Shown piece after piece: positions 1 through 6,898 of a stretch of DNA of 15,228 bases. This stretch comes from an uncultured Rhizobiaceae group bacterium. Lineage in GTDB: Bacteria; Pseudomonadota; Alphaproteobacteria; Rhizobiales; Rhizobiaceae. The notes below the pieces were generated by a model that was given only the letters and a program-made list of their open reading frames with translations, was not told the origin of the DNA and did not search any database. The stretch covers positions 1 to 15,228 of the forward strand of contig CALLHT010000191.1 of NCBI GenBank assembly GCA_938009335.1, in the 5' to 3' direction. Position numbers and translations under genes: made by a program. The stretch's first letter is position 1, and each line of letters opens with the position of its first letter.

Positions 1-623
1 GCCACAGCAGTTCCCATCGCGTACCTGTTGTTCTCGATGATGTAAATTACTGGCAAGTCCCAGAGCGACGCCATGTTGAAGCTTTCATAGACTTGACCTT
101 GGTTTGAGGCGCCATCGCCAAAATAAGCCACGCTGAGACTATCATTGCCGCGATACTTGTTCGCAAAGGCCAAGCCAGTGCCGAGCGAAACCTGCGCGCC
201 CACAATCCCATGGCCACCATAAAAATGTTTCTCTTTTGAGAACATGTGCATGGAGCCGCCCTTGCCGCGTGAATAGCCATCGCGGCGGCCAGTCAGTTCA
301 GCCATTACGCCATCAGGGTCCATACCACATGCGAGCATGTGACCATGGTCTCGGTAGCCGGTGATCACTTGGTCACCCTCTTTGAGCGCCATTTGCATTC
401 CGGTGACCACAGCTTCTTGTCCGATATAGAGGTGACAAAACCCGCCAATAAAGCCCATGCCATACAACTGACCAGCCTTCTCTTCGAAGCGGCGGATAAG
501 CAGCATATCATAATACGCTTTTAGCTCTTGTTCTTTGCTGAATTTTTCCGGTGCGGGAGATTTCACAACAGTAGATTTTCTGGATGAAGAACGGGACGAG
601 GTCTTCTTGGGGGTAGATGCCAT
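1..623 (-). CDS. pdhA: Pyruvate dehydrogenase E1 component, alpha subunit (partial, N-terminal part)
   Basis: E1 alpha of the pyruvate dehydrogenase complex, which uses thiamine diphosphate to decarboxylate pyruvate and passes the acetyl group to the E2 lipoyl domain. Only the first 207 codons are inside the window; the C-terminal part lies beyond base 1. The translation from ATG 621-623 begins MASTPKKTSSRSSSRK, a basic Ser/Lys-rich leader common in alphaproteobacterial E1 alpha, then runs into the conserved core with YDMLLIRRFEEK, YRDHGHMLACG and HFYGGHGIVGAQ. The ThDP/Mg2+ motif is complete: GDG, 26 residues, then NN. An AAGGAG ribosome site lies 8 bases before the ATG, and it sits in the 3' arm of an inverted repeat (see 631-658). 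The upstream neighbours ftsB and eno on the same strand are the usual ones in Hyphomicrobiales, where pdhB and the E2 gene normally follow. Identity is very secure. Confidence 0.96.
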   Translation of the reverse strand, partial: MASTPKKTSSRSSSRKSTVVKSPAPEKFSKEQELKAYYDMLLIRRFEEKAGQLYGMGFIGGFCHLYIGQEAVVTGMQMALKEGDQVITGYRDHGHMLACGMDPDGVMAELTGRRDGYSRGKGGSMHMFSKEKHFYGGHGIVGAQVSLGTGLAFANKYRGNDSLSVAYFGDGASNQGQVYESFNMASLWDLPVIYIIENNRYAMGTAV

Positions 624-630
624 TTACGGA

Positions 631-658
631 CTCCTTGAATAGCACGAATATCAAGGAG
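631..658 (-). promoter_or_regulatory. Inverted repeat enclosing the pdhA Shine-Dalgarno sequence
   Basis: Reading the minus strand, CTCCTTGA (651-658) is followed after 12 bases by its perfect complement TCAAGGAG (631-638), and the second arm holds the AAGGAG ribosome site of pdhA. One bulged base would allow the stem to grow by two A-T pairs. In RNA this would hide the ribosome site. The repeat is directly visible; a regulatory role is inference. A weak promoter-like pair (TTGAAG at 670-675, GATATT at 647-652, 17-base spacing) would start transcription inside the loop and remove one arm, so the hairpin would matter only on transcripts starting further upstream. Confidence 0.4.
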
Positions 659-750
659 AAATGTGGAAACTTCAAGATCAAAACGACAATATTCAGACGA
701 GTATAAGCATCTGATTATATTACGATATTTTGATATTAACTCGTTTTTAG

Positions 751-1068
751 TTAATTAGCAATTCGCATGATTACGATCTCATCCTCATGCAACAGGTTCA
801 AATTGAACCTCGCCTGCTCATCTAACATATCGCGCTCAATTGAGCCATTTTTAAGAAGAAGGACCCGGTTTTCCAGCTCTTCCCGTTCACTCTGAAGAGA
901 TGCTAACTTGAATTGCAACTCAAGCGAACGTTCAACGGTTTGCTTGTGAGACTCCAATCCATATTTTCCCGTTGTAGAGTGGTAATAGAAATACGCACTC
1001 AAAGTGAGACAAAATATCGGGATGAACAATCTATGCAGATTGCTGTTTTTGCGCTGCCGGGTCGCCAC
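751..1068 (-). CDS. ftsB: Septum formation initiator FtsB/DivIC family protein
   Basis: A 105-residue bitopic membrane protein of the FtsB/DivIC type, the division protein that forms a periplasmic coiled coil with FtsL and FtsQ in the divisome. A short basic N-terminus (MATRQRKNSNLHR) is followed by one membrane segment at about residues 14-30, then a heptad-like charged stretch at about 37-75 (LASLQSEREELENRVLLL), then a short tail with the family-typical pattern of Leu, Asp and Ala (DMLDEQARFNLNLLHEDEIVI). The start is GTG at 1066-1068: a stop codon lies five codons upstream in frame, leaving no other good start, and the ribosome site is weak. Length matches the family. It normally sits between eno and pdhA in this order; here an EEP gene separates it from eno. 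Family assignment is confident; sequence conservation in this family is low. Confidence 0.85.
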   Translation of the reverse strand: MATRQRKNSNLHRLFIPIFCLTLSAYFYYHSTTGKYGLESHKQTVERSLELQFKLASLQSEREELENRVLLLKNGSIERDMLDEQARFNLNLLHEDEIVIMRIAN

Positions 1069-1162
1069 GGTTGAACCTACTCAAAACTAAAAAACACTGA
1101 TCAACTCGTTAAACTTAGTGCGGTTGAATTAATAAGTGGTTTACCGAAACGTAGAACGTCAC

Positions 1163-2449
1163 TTATCTCCAAACAAATTTGTGCTGATCGGCTTTCGGGT
1201 TTTCAAGCCTGATCCATATCGGCATGTGATCACTCACATCGTGTTGAAACAGTGAGTATTTCGGACTTCTCGTATTTGCCTTTGTTTCTTCTGGGAGCGT
1301 CTCAAAAAACAGCTTTACGAAGTCAAACATACCATAATCAAACTTGTCTGAACCTTCTTTCCCTGCCTCATCATTTTTATGCGGCGGTGGCAAACGTCTG
1401 TCGGAAGCAATAATCGCGATATGGTCGAAAGTCTGGTTCTTACGCGCATTTGTTCTGAAAACATCTTCTTGGTCAGGATGTGTGCTAATGAACGGCATGT
1501 TGATTTTGGCGGCGCGCTTGAGGCGGGTTTGGTTCAGTGTTTTCAGGTAGTCCGTCATCTGCTCGCGTTTAATATGGATTTTCTCAAAGTCCAGATTAAG
1601 GTCACCAAACAGAATGAAATTGGGTTCAAACATTCGCTCCATTTTATCAGCCCGAATAATCAGCCAATCCATGAGCGCCTTGAATTCGCGTAAACGCTCC
1701 CCCTTCCATTGTGTATTTGAACCGCCAAACAACAGATGCGCGTTTACTGCGATGAAACGGTAAGGCTCCACATCTTTATCACCAAGCGTCTTGAACGAAA
1801 CCATATGAGGACTACGAATAAATTGCAGAAACTCGGATACGGAGAATGCTGGCTTTCGCGGACTAGAAGGCTTTGACGTACCGCCTTTAGCGTTTAGACC
1901 CGTTTCCTCCCATTTGGACACCTCTTCGTTCCACTTCTCCACCTTCGCGTTAAACTCATCCATTTCGGATTCCCTAACCAGAAGATCATTGCGTATCGTG
2001 TCACGCTCATCAAAAAGGGTGCGCAAGATGTCAGAACGTTCATAGGTAAGGTCAGAGCCTAGTCCCGTAGGTTGCAGTTTATCGTTGCGATACACAAAGA
2101 CAAGGCGTTCAATATTGCCACGTTCGCCAGGGCTTGCACCTGATATATCGGAAGCAACAAAGCTGTACGCATCTCCAAGCGCTTCCAGGAGGTGCTTTAC
2201 GCTCGTCAGGTCATCTCCCACTTCCTGTATTGCCAGCAGGTCACATCGCTCAGCGAACTTGATCAATAAACGCCAGGAACCGTCGCTGCGTTTGATCTTG
2301 TTGCCGCTTTTCAGTTTTCCGAACTTCCTGATGTTAAAAGAAGAAAAAACCAGCGATCCGGACCTCCGCTCGGGCAATCCGAAACCTTGCTCATCACTAT
2401 CAAGCTTGGTGTGTATCTGCGCCCAATGCGCTTGGGTAAAAGATGCCAT
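1163..2449 (-). CDS. Endonuclease/exonuclease/phosphatase (EEP) family protein
   Basis: A 428-residue soluble protein with the DNase I/exonuclease III-like EEP fold, a metal-dependent phosphodiesterase family acting on nucleic acids or phospho-compounds. The motifs appear in family order: FNIRKFG with Asn39, AIQEV with metal-ligand Glu76, VNAHL with His238, FGDLNLD with Asp283 and Asn285, TFDHIAI with Asp342-His343, and the closing SDHMPIW with Asp407-His408. All the usual catalytic positions are present, so it should be active. Residues about 147-205 form a charged insertion (Glu/Lys/Asp-rich, probably helical, then a Ser/Pro/Lys linker) not seen in minimal EEP enzymes; it could bind a substrate or partner. 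No signal peptide is visible, so it is probably cytoplasmic. GGGAG lies 7 bases before the ATG. It lies between eno and ftsB, where no nuclease is usual, suggesting an acquired gene. Substrate unknown; possible roles in DNA repair, RNA turnover or defence cannot be separated from sequence. Confidence 0.85.
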   Translation of the reverse strand: MASFTQAHWAQIHTKLDSDEQGFGLPERRSGSLVFSSFNIRKFGKLKSGNKIKRSDGSWRLLIKFAERCDLLAIQEVGDDLTSVKHLLEALGDAYSFVASDISGASPGERGNIERLVFVYRNDKLQPTGLGSDLTYERSDILRTLFDERDTIRNDLLVRESEMDEFNAKVEKWNEEVSKWEETGLNAKGGTSKPSSPRKPAFSVSEFLQFIRSPHMVSFKTLGDKDVEPYRFIAVNAHLLFGGSNTQWKGERLREFKALMDWLIIRADKMERMFEPNFILFGDLNLDFEKIHIKREQMTDYLKTLNQTRLKRAAKINMPFISTHPDQEDVFRTNARKNQTFDHIAIIASDRRLPPPHKNDEAGKEGSDKFDYGMFDFVKLFFETLPEETKANTRSPKYSLFQHDVSDHMPIWIRLENPKADQHKFVWR

Positions 2450-2515
2450 GCCTTACTCCCACACATAGAAGACCCCTTAAAATGGAGCATATCACATGTG
2501 AGAGCAGGTATAAAA

Positions 2516-3787
2516 CTATTTGAGAATTGAAGACCCTGCGTAGCGCGCGGCAGCTCCCAATTCTTCTTCGATACGGATCAGCTGATTGTATTTTGCCAAC
2601 CGATCTGAGCGGGCCAGAGAGCCGGTTTTTATCTGCCCACAGTTCGTTGCAACAGCAAGATCAGAGATCGTCGAATCTTCTGTTTCGCCAGAACGGTGAG
2701 ACATAACCGCGGTGTATGATGCCTTGTGCGCCATTTCCACGGCTTCTAGTGTCTCCGTGAGTGTGCCAATTTGGTTGACCTTGACAAGGATCGAGTTTGC
2801 CACGCCCATACGTATTCCGTCAGAAAGACGGGCGGAGTTCGTAACAAACAGATCATCACCAACAAGCTGGCATTTGTCGCCAATTTTTTCGGTTACAGCC
2901 TTCCAGCCTTCCCAATCGTCCTCGGCCATACCGTCTTCAATCGATATGATAGGATATTTGCCAACAAGCTCCGCGAGATAGTCAGCCATTTCTTCCGGCT
3001 CTAAAGTACGGCCCTCGCCTTCCAGTACATATTTGCCATCTTTGAAGAACTCGGTGGACGCGCAGTCCAAGGCCAAATGCATATCTTCGCCCGGCTTGAA
3101 ACCAGCCTTCTCAATCGACGCCATGATAAAGTCGAGCGCATCGGGAGCGCTTGCGATGTTTGGCGCAAAGCCACCTTCATCGCCAACATTGGTATTGTGA
3201 CCTTGCGAATGAAGTTCCTTTTTGAGGGTATGGAAGACTTCAGCACCCATGCGCACTGCGTCTGCAATGGACTCTGCGCCGACCGGCATAATCATGAATT
3301 CCTGAAAATCGATTGGGTTGTCCGCATGCTCACCGCCATTGATGATGTTCATCATCGGTACCGGCAGAATAGATGCATTTGGTCCACCAACATATTTAAA
3401 CAACGGTAGCGCGGAAGCTTCTGCTGCAGCTTTTGCAACTGCCAGCGAAACACCCAGTATTGCATTGGCGCCAAGCTTGGCTTTGTTGGGTGTGCCGTCC
3501 AGATCGATCATCGTCGCGTCGATTGCGCGTTGTTCGGTTGCATCCATGCCGATGATGGCTTCGGCGATATCTGCATTTACTGCTTCAACAGCCTTTGTGA
3601 CGCCTTTACCTAAATACCGTGCGCCACCGTCGCGCAACTCAACCGCTTCGTGTGCCCCGGTAGATGCTCCTGATGGAACAGCCGCGCGCCCAAAAGATCC
3701 GTCTTCTGTAATTACATCAACCTCGACGGTCGGGTTACCACGTGAATCTAGGATTTCGCGAGCGTGAATATCTACGATTGCAGTCAT
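2516..3787 (-). CDS. eno: Enolase (phosphopyruvate hydratase)
   Basis: Interconverts 2-phosphoglycerate and phosphoenolpyruvate in glycolysis and gluconeogenesis; in many bacteria it also joins the RNA degradosome. The 423-residue length is normal. The N-terminal domain carries AREILDSRGNPTVEVDV and VPSGASTG. The barrel domain has catalytic Glu204 (GDEGGFAPN), metal ligands Asp241 (ALDCAS), Glu284 (SIEDGM) and Asp311 (VGDDLFVTN), the catalytic Lys336 (LVKVNQIGT), His364 in SHRSGETED, and Lys387 in GQIKTGS. Every key residue is present. The ATG at 3785-3787 has a modest AAGGTG site 6 bases upstream. It is first in a same-strand series with the EEP gene, ftsB and pdhA, and is divergent from the LprI-like gene; the 183-base divergent gap probably holds both promoters, but I could not fix a convincing one. 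Confidence 0.98.
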   Translation of the reverse strand: MTAIVDIHAREILDSRGNPTVEVDVITEDGSFGRAAVPSGASTGAHEAVELRDGGARYLGKGVTKAVEAVNADIAEAIIGMDATEQRAIDATMIDLDGTPNKAKLGANAILGVSLAVAKAAAEASALPLFKYVGGPNASILPVPMMNIINGGEHADNPIDFQEFMIMPVGAESIADAVRMGAEVFHTLKKELHSQGHNTNVGDEGGFAPNIASAPDALDFIMASIEKAGFKPGEDMHLALDCASTEFFKDGKYVLEGEGRTLEPEEMADYLAELVGKYPIISIEDGMAEDDWEGWKAVTEKIGDKCQLVGDDLFVTNSARLSDGIRMGVANSILVKVNQIGTLTETLEAVEMAHKASYTAVMSHRSGETEDSTISDLAVATNCGQIKTGSLARSDRLAKYNQLIRIEEELGAAARYAGSSILK

Positions 3788-3970
3788 TTGTGCACCTTTG
3801 GAATGCTGGGAGGAATAATGGTGTTCTAATAGCTAAGGTTTGCGGACATATGAAGTCCCATTTCACTTATTCGCTCAAGTTTATCCAGAAATTGCCTAAG
3901 TTTCGGCATCAAAGAATCAAAATTGCCCCCGACACTCATCCAAAACAATAATATTTGGAGAGGTGTAACT

Positions 3971-4321
3971 ATGAAGAAAAGAAAAAACTTGCTGTCTGTT
4001 GCGATACTTGCCGCAGCGTTCCCCATAACAACCTTCGCGCTAACCGGTATTACTAACGCACAATCGTTCTCCTGCGCTAACGCTCAATTGCCCAGCGAGA
4101 TGGCGATTTGCAACAATGAGAGCCTATTGGTGAAAGATGAACAGGTTGCCTCTCTACTTGCATCCAAGCTTGTGACTGCAACTGCGTCCGGCACGATGCA
4201 GGATGTTTCCGATGAACACGGAAACTGGCTTAAAGTCAGAAATGCATGTGCCAACGATATGTCATGCCTCGAACAGGTTTATGATCAGAGGATTCTTGGT
4301 CTTACGGGTCGCGATCTCTAA
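3971..4321 (+). CDS. Small secreted protein with an LprI-like (DUF1311-type) cysteine pattern
   Basis: A 116-residue exported protein. The start at ATG 3971 is preferred to an in-frame one 48 bases upstream because GGAGAGG precedes it by 7 bases and it opens directly into a signal peptide: MKKRKNLL, a hydrophobic core to about residue 28, and likely cleavage after Ala30 (ITNA/QS). The mature part has four cysteines (35, 47, 93, 99) in the arrangement FSCANAQLPSEMAICNN, then WLKVRNACANDMSCLEQVYDQRI. This pattern of two Cys-containing ends, Trp-Leu, Arg-Asn-Cys and a closing Tyr-x-x-Arg-Ile is typical of LprI/DUF1311 domains, some of which inhibit lysozyme. Two periplasmic disulfides are likely. 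The protein is close to a bare domain with nothing else attached. It is transcribed away from eno and converges on the acyltransferase gene, ending 28 bases from it. Lysozyme inhibition is only inferred from the family. Confidence 0.8.
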   Translation: MKKRKNLLSVAILAAAFPITTFALTGITNAQSFSCANAQLPSEMAICNNESLLVKDEQVASLLASKLVTATASGTMQDVSDEHGNWLKVRNACANDMSCLEQVYDQRILGLTGRDL

Positions 4322-4349
4322 GGGCCAGACTCCTTATTGAGTAAGGTCC

Positions 4350-5132
4350 CTAGGCCACCCATTTCGTTTTGATCTCGCGATCGTCCGGCAGCGGAAAATC
4401 TTCAGGTAGCAATGAAAGAGCGCCATCCTCAATGGTATCTTCAAGCGCCTGCATGAAACTATCTTTGTCTAGGCCCGGTACGATAGGTTTATGGAATTGC
4501 AGCGTGACGGTTCCAGGTTTCATGCGTTTCCAATCGTCCATGGGCCAGCACAGTCCCATATTGGTTGACACCGGGATAACGGGGCAACGATACGCCTCGT
4601 ACATATGAAAGACGCCCTTTTTGTATGGCGCGTAGTAACCAACTTCTGTCAGACGGCCTTCAGGATAAATGAATATGCGTCTGTCTTCTTTTCTGGCTCG
4701 TTCCATTTCTGAATTAATCAAAGCGGCACGGCTGGCAGGACCACCGCATTGTGCGACAACAATCACATCCATCTTTTTAAGAATATGTCCAACACCCGGG
4801 ATCTTTGTAATGTGTTCGCCGGTTACGAACGCCAGATCAGGAAATTGAGCAAACAGGGAGAATCCGTCCCCCCAACTTTGGTGCTTTGAAGCGATGATAC
4901 AGCCTGTTTCAGGCACATGATGCTTACCCTCGACCACAAGCTTTATGCCCATGATCCACCGCATCCAGAAAAGAATGGTCTTGGTGTATAGTCGCAACCA
5001 ACCCATGACAGGATGCCGACTTGGCCAGAACAATAGCGGAATAGCTGTCACTCCGAAGAAGATAGACGTCATCCAGTAAAGGGTCTGGAATAAAATTACT
5101 CTCAAAATCAGCCTCTTGCAGATTGTTTGCAC
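4350..5132 (-). CDS. 1-acyl-sn-glycerol-3-phosphate acyltransferase (PlsC-like)
   Basis: A 260-residue membrane-associated acyltransferase of the PlsC/LPLAT family, which moves an acyl group onto lysophosphatidic acid or a related acceptor in phospholipid synthesis. A hydrophobic N-terminal region (about residues 8-35, with a second patch at 52-64) would hold it to the inner membrane. The catalytic HX4D motif is intact (His84, Asp89 in SKHQSWGDGF). The third block reads IYPEGRLTEVG at 155-165, differing from the usual FPEGTRS by lacking the Thr, and the fourth block is CPVIPVS at 183-189. The start is GTG at 5130-5132; no ATG occurs in frame before the upstream stop, and the ribosome site is weak. 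It starts 28 bases after the ion channel gene ends, so co-transcription or translational coupling is likely. Alphaproteobacteria often carry several PlsC paralogs, so this need not be the main one, hence no gene symbol. Confidence 0.88.
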   Translation of the reverse strand: MQTICKRLILRVILFQTLYWMTSIFFGVTAIPLLFWPSRHPVMGWLRLYTKTILFWMRWIMGIKLVVEGKHHVPETGCIIASKHQSWGDGFSLFAQFPDLAFVTGEHITKIPGVGHILKKMDVIVVAQCGGPASRAALINSEMERARKEDRRIFIYPEGRLTEVGYYAPYKKGVFHMYEAYRCPVIPVSTNMGLCWPMDDWKRMKPGTVTLQFHKPIVPGLDKDSFMQALEDTIEDGALSLLPEDFPLPDDREIKTKWVA

Positions 5133-5160
5133 ACTAAGTTTTTGATCGCGAGTAAGCTGA

Positions 5161-5991
5161 TCAACGTTTTAACTGTTTCAATTCAGCCCTCAACTCCTTC
5201 ACCTCATCCAGTATAAGCTGGCTTTGCGCCTTCATGATCTCACGTTCAGCTTTTGCTTCCTGTTCTTGCTCGGTTTGCATCGCATTCACGATAACACCAA
5301 TGAACAGATTAAGCACAGTAAACGCGGTGACAATGATAAACGGAATGAAAATCGCCCAAGCATAGGGAAACTCTGCCATCACCGGACGAGCAACACCCAT
5401 AGACCAGCTTTCCAGCGTCATCACTTGGAACAGCGTGAATGCAGACGCGCCGATGGAACCAAACCATTGGGGAAAGGCCGCAGCGAAGAGTTTCGTACAA
5501 ATGACAGCAAAGACGTAAAAGATCAGTACCAAAAGGAATACAATTGATCCCATACCGGGAAGCGCTGACAGGAGGCCTGAAACAACCCGTCGTAATGACG
5601 GAATGGTTGACACAAGCCGCAACACCCGCAGGATACGCAGTGCCCGAAGTACAGAGAGGCTTCCTGATGCTGGCACGAGCGCTATTCCTACGACTACAAA
5701 GTCAAATATCCGCCAAGGATCACGCCAAAACCCTTTAAAATCATAAAAGAGACGCAAAGCAATTTCGGCGATAAAAATTGATAAAATGGCATGATCAATC
5801 GCCATAAATAGCGCGCCATAGCCCGCCACGAGTGATGGTACCGTTTCCAAGCCCAATGTGATCGCATTTATGACAATCAGTGCAATAATGATTTTTTCAA
5901 ACATCGGGTTTTGAACAAAATACCCGACTTGCTCACGAAATGACTGAGCTTGATTTCCTGTGATTACAGTATCCGACATACCACACCCCAT
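5161..5991 (-). CDS. Voltage-gated ion channel, NaChBac/NavAb type (probable Na+ channel)
   Basis: A 276-residue six-helix channel subunit that should assemble as a homotetramer in the inner membrane. Helices are visible at about residues 31-49 (S1), 61-82 (S2), 95-109 (S3), 113-128 (S4), 148-170 (S5) and 209-237 (S6). S4 carries Arg116, Arg119, Arg122 and Arg125 at three-residue spacing, as expected for a voltage sensor. The selectivity filter reads TLESWSM at 192-198, identical to NavAb and close to the TLESWAS of NaChBac, which points to Na+ selectivity. The C-terminus (239-276) is a highly charged predicted coiled coil, as in the family. Two starts compete: ATG 5989-5991 (MGCGMSD) and ATG 5977-5979 (MSDTVITG); the sequence does not settle it, and the shorter form would be 272 residues. 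Physiology in bacteria (motility, pH or Na+ homeostasis) is not shown here. Confidence 0.93.
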   Translation of the reverse strand: MGCGMSDTVITGNQAQSFREQVGYFVQNPMFEKIIIALIVINAITLGLETVPSLVAGYGALFMAIDHAILSIFIAEIALRLFYDFKGFWRDPWRIFDFVVVGIALVPASGSLSVLRALRILRVLRLVSTIPSLRRVVSGLLSALPGMGSIVFLLVLIFYVFAVICTKLFAAAFPQWFGSIGASAFTLFQVMTLESWSMGVARPVMAEFPYAWAIFIPFIIVTAFTVLNLFIGVIVNAMQTEQEQEAKAEREIMKAQSQLILDEVKELRAELKQLKR

Positions 5992-6066
5992 TTTCCCTGA
6001 GATTGGTATACATAAAAATACTTGTATTACTGATAATACGTATAATTAATAAATTGATACTGCGTT

Positions 6067-6894
6067 TTACTTAATCAATGCATCGATTTGCATCAGCTTT
6101 TCCAATAATGGCTCAAGCTCATTTAGGCGGACCATGTTTGGTCCATCAGATGAAATGGTGTTATCCGGATCATCATGGGTTTCGATGAAAACGCCTGCAA
6201 CGCCCGTTGCCACAGCTGCGCGCGCTAAGGGCGGCACCATATCCCTATCACCACCTGACGATCCCCCCAGGCCACCCGGCATCTGCACCGAATGAGTAGC
6301 ATCAAAAATTACCGGATACCCGGTTTCTGCCATTTGTGGTAGCGAACGCATGTCTGAAACAAGCGTATTATAGCCAAAACTTGCACCGCGTTCTGTCAAT
6401 AGAATTTGGTCATTGCCACTGTCTGCAACCTTTTTGGCAACGTTTTTCATGTCCCAAGGCGCTAAGAACTGCCCCTTTTTGACATTGACAATCTTGCCGG
6501 TTTTGGCAGCTGCAATCAACAGGTCTGTTTGGCGGCAAAGAAACGCCGGGATTTGCAAGATATCGACATAAGGCGCAATCGCATTGCACTGCTCTTCGGA
6601 ATGCACATCCGTCAAAACCGGAACACCGAATTCCTTTTTCAAATCTGCAAATACGTCCATCGACGCTTCAAGCCCTGCTCCACGCGTTGCATCAATGGAT
6701 GTTCGGTTGGCTTTGTCGTAACTGGATTTGTAGACAAAGCCTGTGCCCAAACGCTCGCAAATCTCTTTGATACTGCCCGCCATATCAAACGCGTGTTGAC
6801 GGCTTTCCAGCTGGCATGGCCCTAAAATAAACGAGACTGGCTTATCATTTGCAAATGCCAGATCACCAACATGGACGGTCTTTTGTTCGGTCAT
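6067..6894 (-). CDS. kdsA: 3-deoxy-8-phosphooctulonate synthase (Kdo-8-phosphate synthase)
   Basis: Condenses phosphoenolpyruvate with arabinose 5-phosphate to give Kdo-8-phosphate, the precursor of the Kdo sugar of lipopolysaccharide; cytoplasmic. At 275 residues the length is normal. Family blocks are FILGPCQLESR, FVYKSSYDKANRTS, NVKKGQFLAPWDM, ERGASFGYNTLVSDMR and FDATHSVQMPGG. The residue at the metal position is Cys27 (GPCQLES) rather than the Asn of the E. coli enzyme, with His201, Glu238 and Asp250 (SSDGPNM) as partner ligands, so this is the metal-dependent class. Its ATG lies only 4 bases after the VOC gene stop, with GAAGG inside the end of that gene, so translation is probably coupled. 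Kdo synthesis implies a Gram-negative outer membrane with Kdo-containing LPS. Confidence 0.97.
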   Translation of the reverse strand: MTEQKTVHVGDLAFANDKPVSFILGPCQLESRQHAFDMAGSIKEICERLGTGFVYKSSYDKANRTSIDATRGAGLEASMDVFADLKKEFGVPVLTDVHSEEQCNAIAPYVDILQIPAFLCRQTDLLIAAAKTGKIVNVKKGQFLAPWDMKNVAKKVADSGNDQILLTERGASFGYNTLVSDMRSLPQMAETGYPVIFDATHSVQMPGGLGGSSGGDRDMVPPLARAAVATGVAGVFIETHDDPDNTISSDGPNMVRLNELEPLLEKLMQIDALIK

Positions 6895-6898
6895 CCGC

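Noticed and set aside
2492..2501. Perfect 10-base palindrome TCACATGTGA between eno and the EEP gene
   Set aside because: Short, single copy and placed between the eno stop and EEP start without promoter boxes around it; this length is expected by chance in a window of this size.
3318..3767. 149-codon open frame on the plus strand
   Set aside because: Antisense to eno, Ala/Ser-rich composition produced by complementing enolase codons, and no ribosome site that matches.
4332..4346. CCTTA-TTGAG-TAAGG stem between the convergent LprI-like and PlsC-like genes
   Set aside because: A five-pair, A-T-containing stem without a T-run on either strand; too weak to call a terminator.
5992..6066. A/T-rich spacer with short GTAT/ATAC inverted repeats between kdsA and the channel gene
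   Set aside because: Short inverted repeats are common in A/T-rich DNA and no clear -35/-10 pair or terminator could be fixed; it probably holds the channel promoter but I cannot place it.
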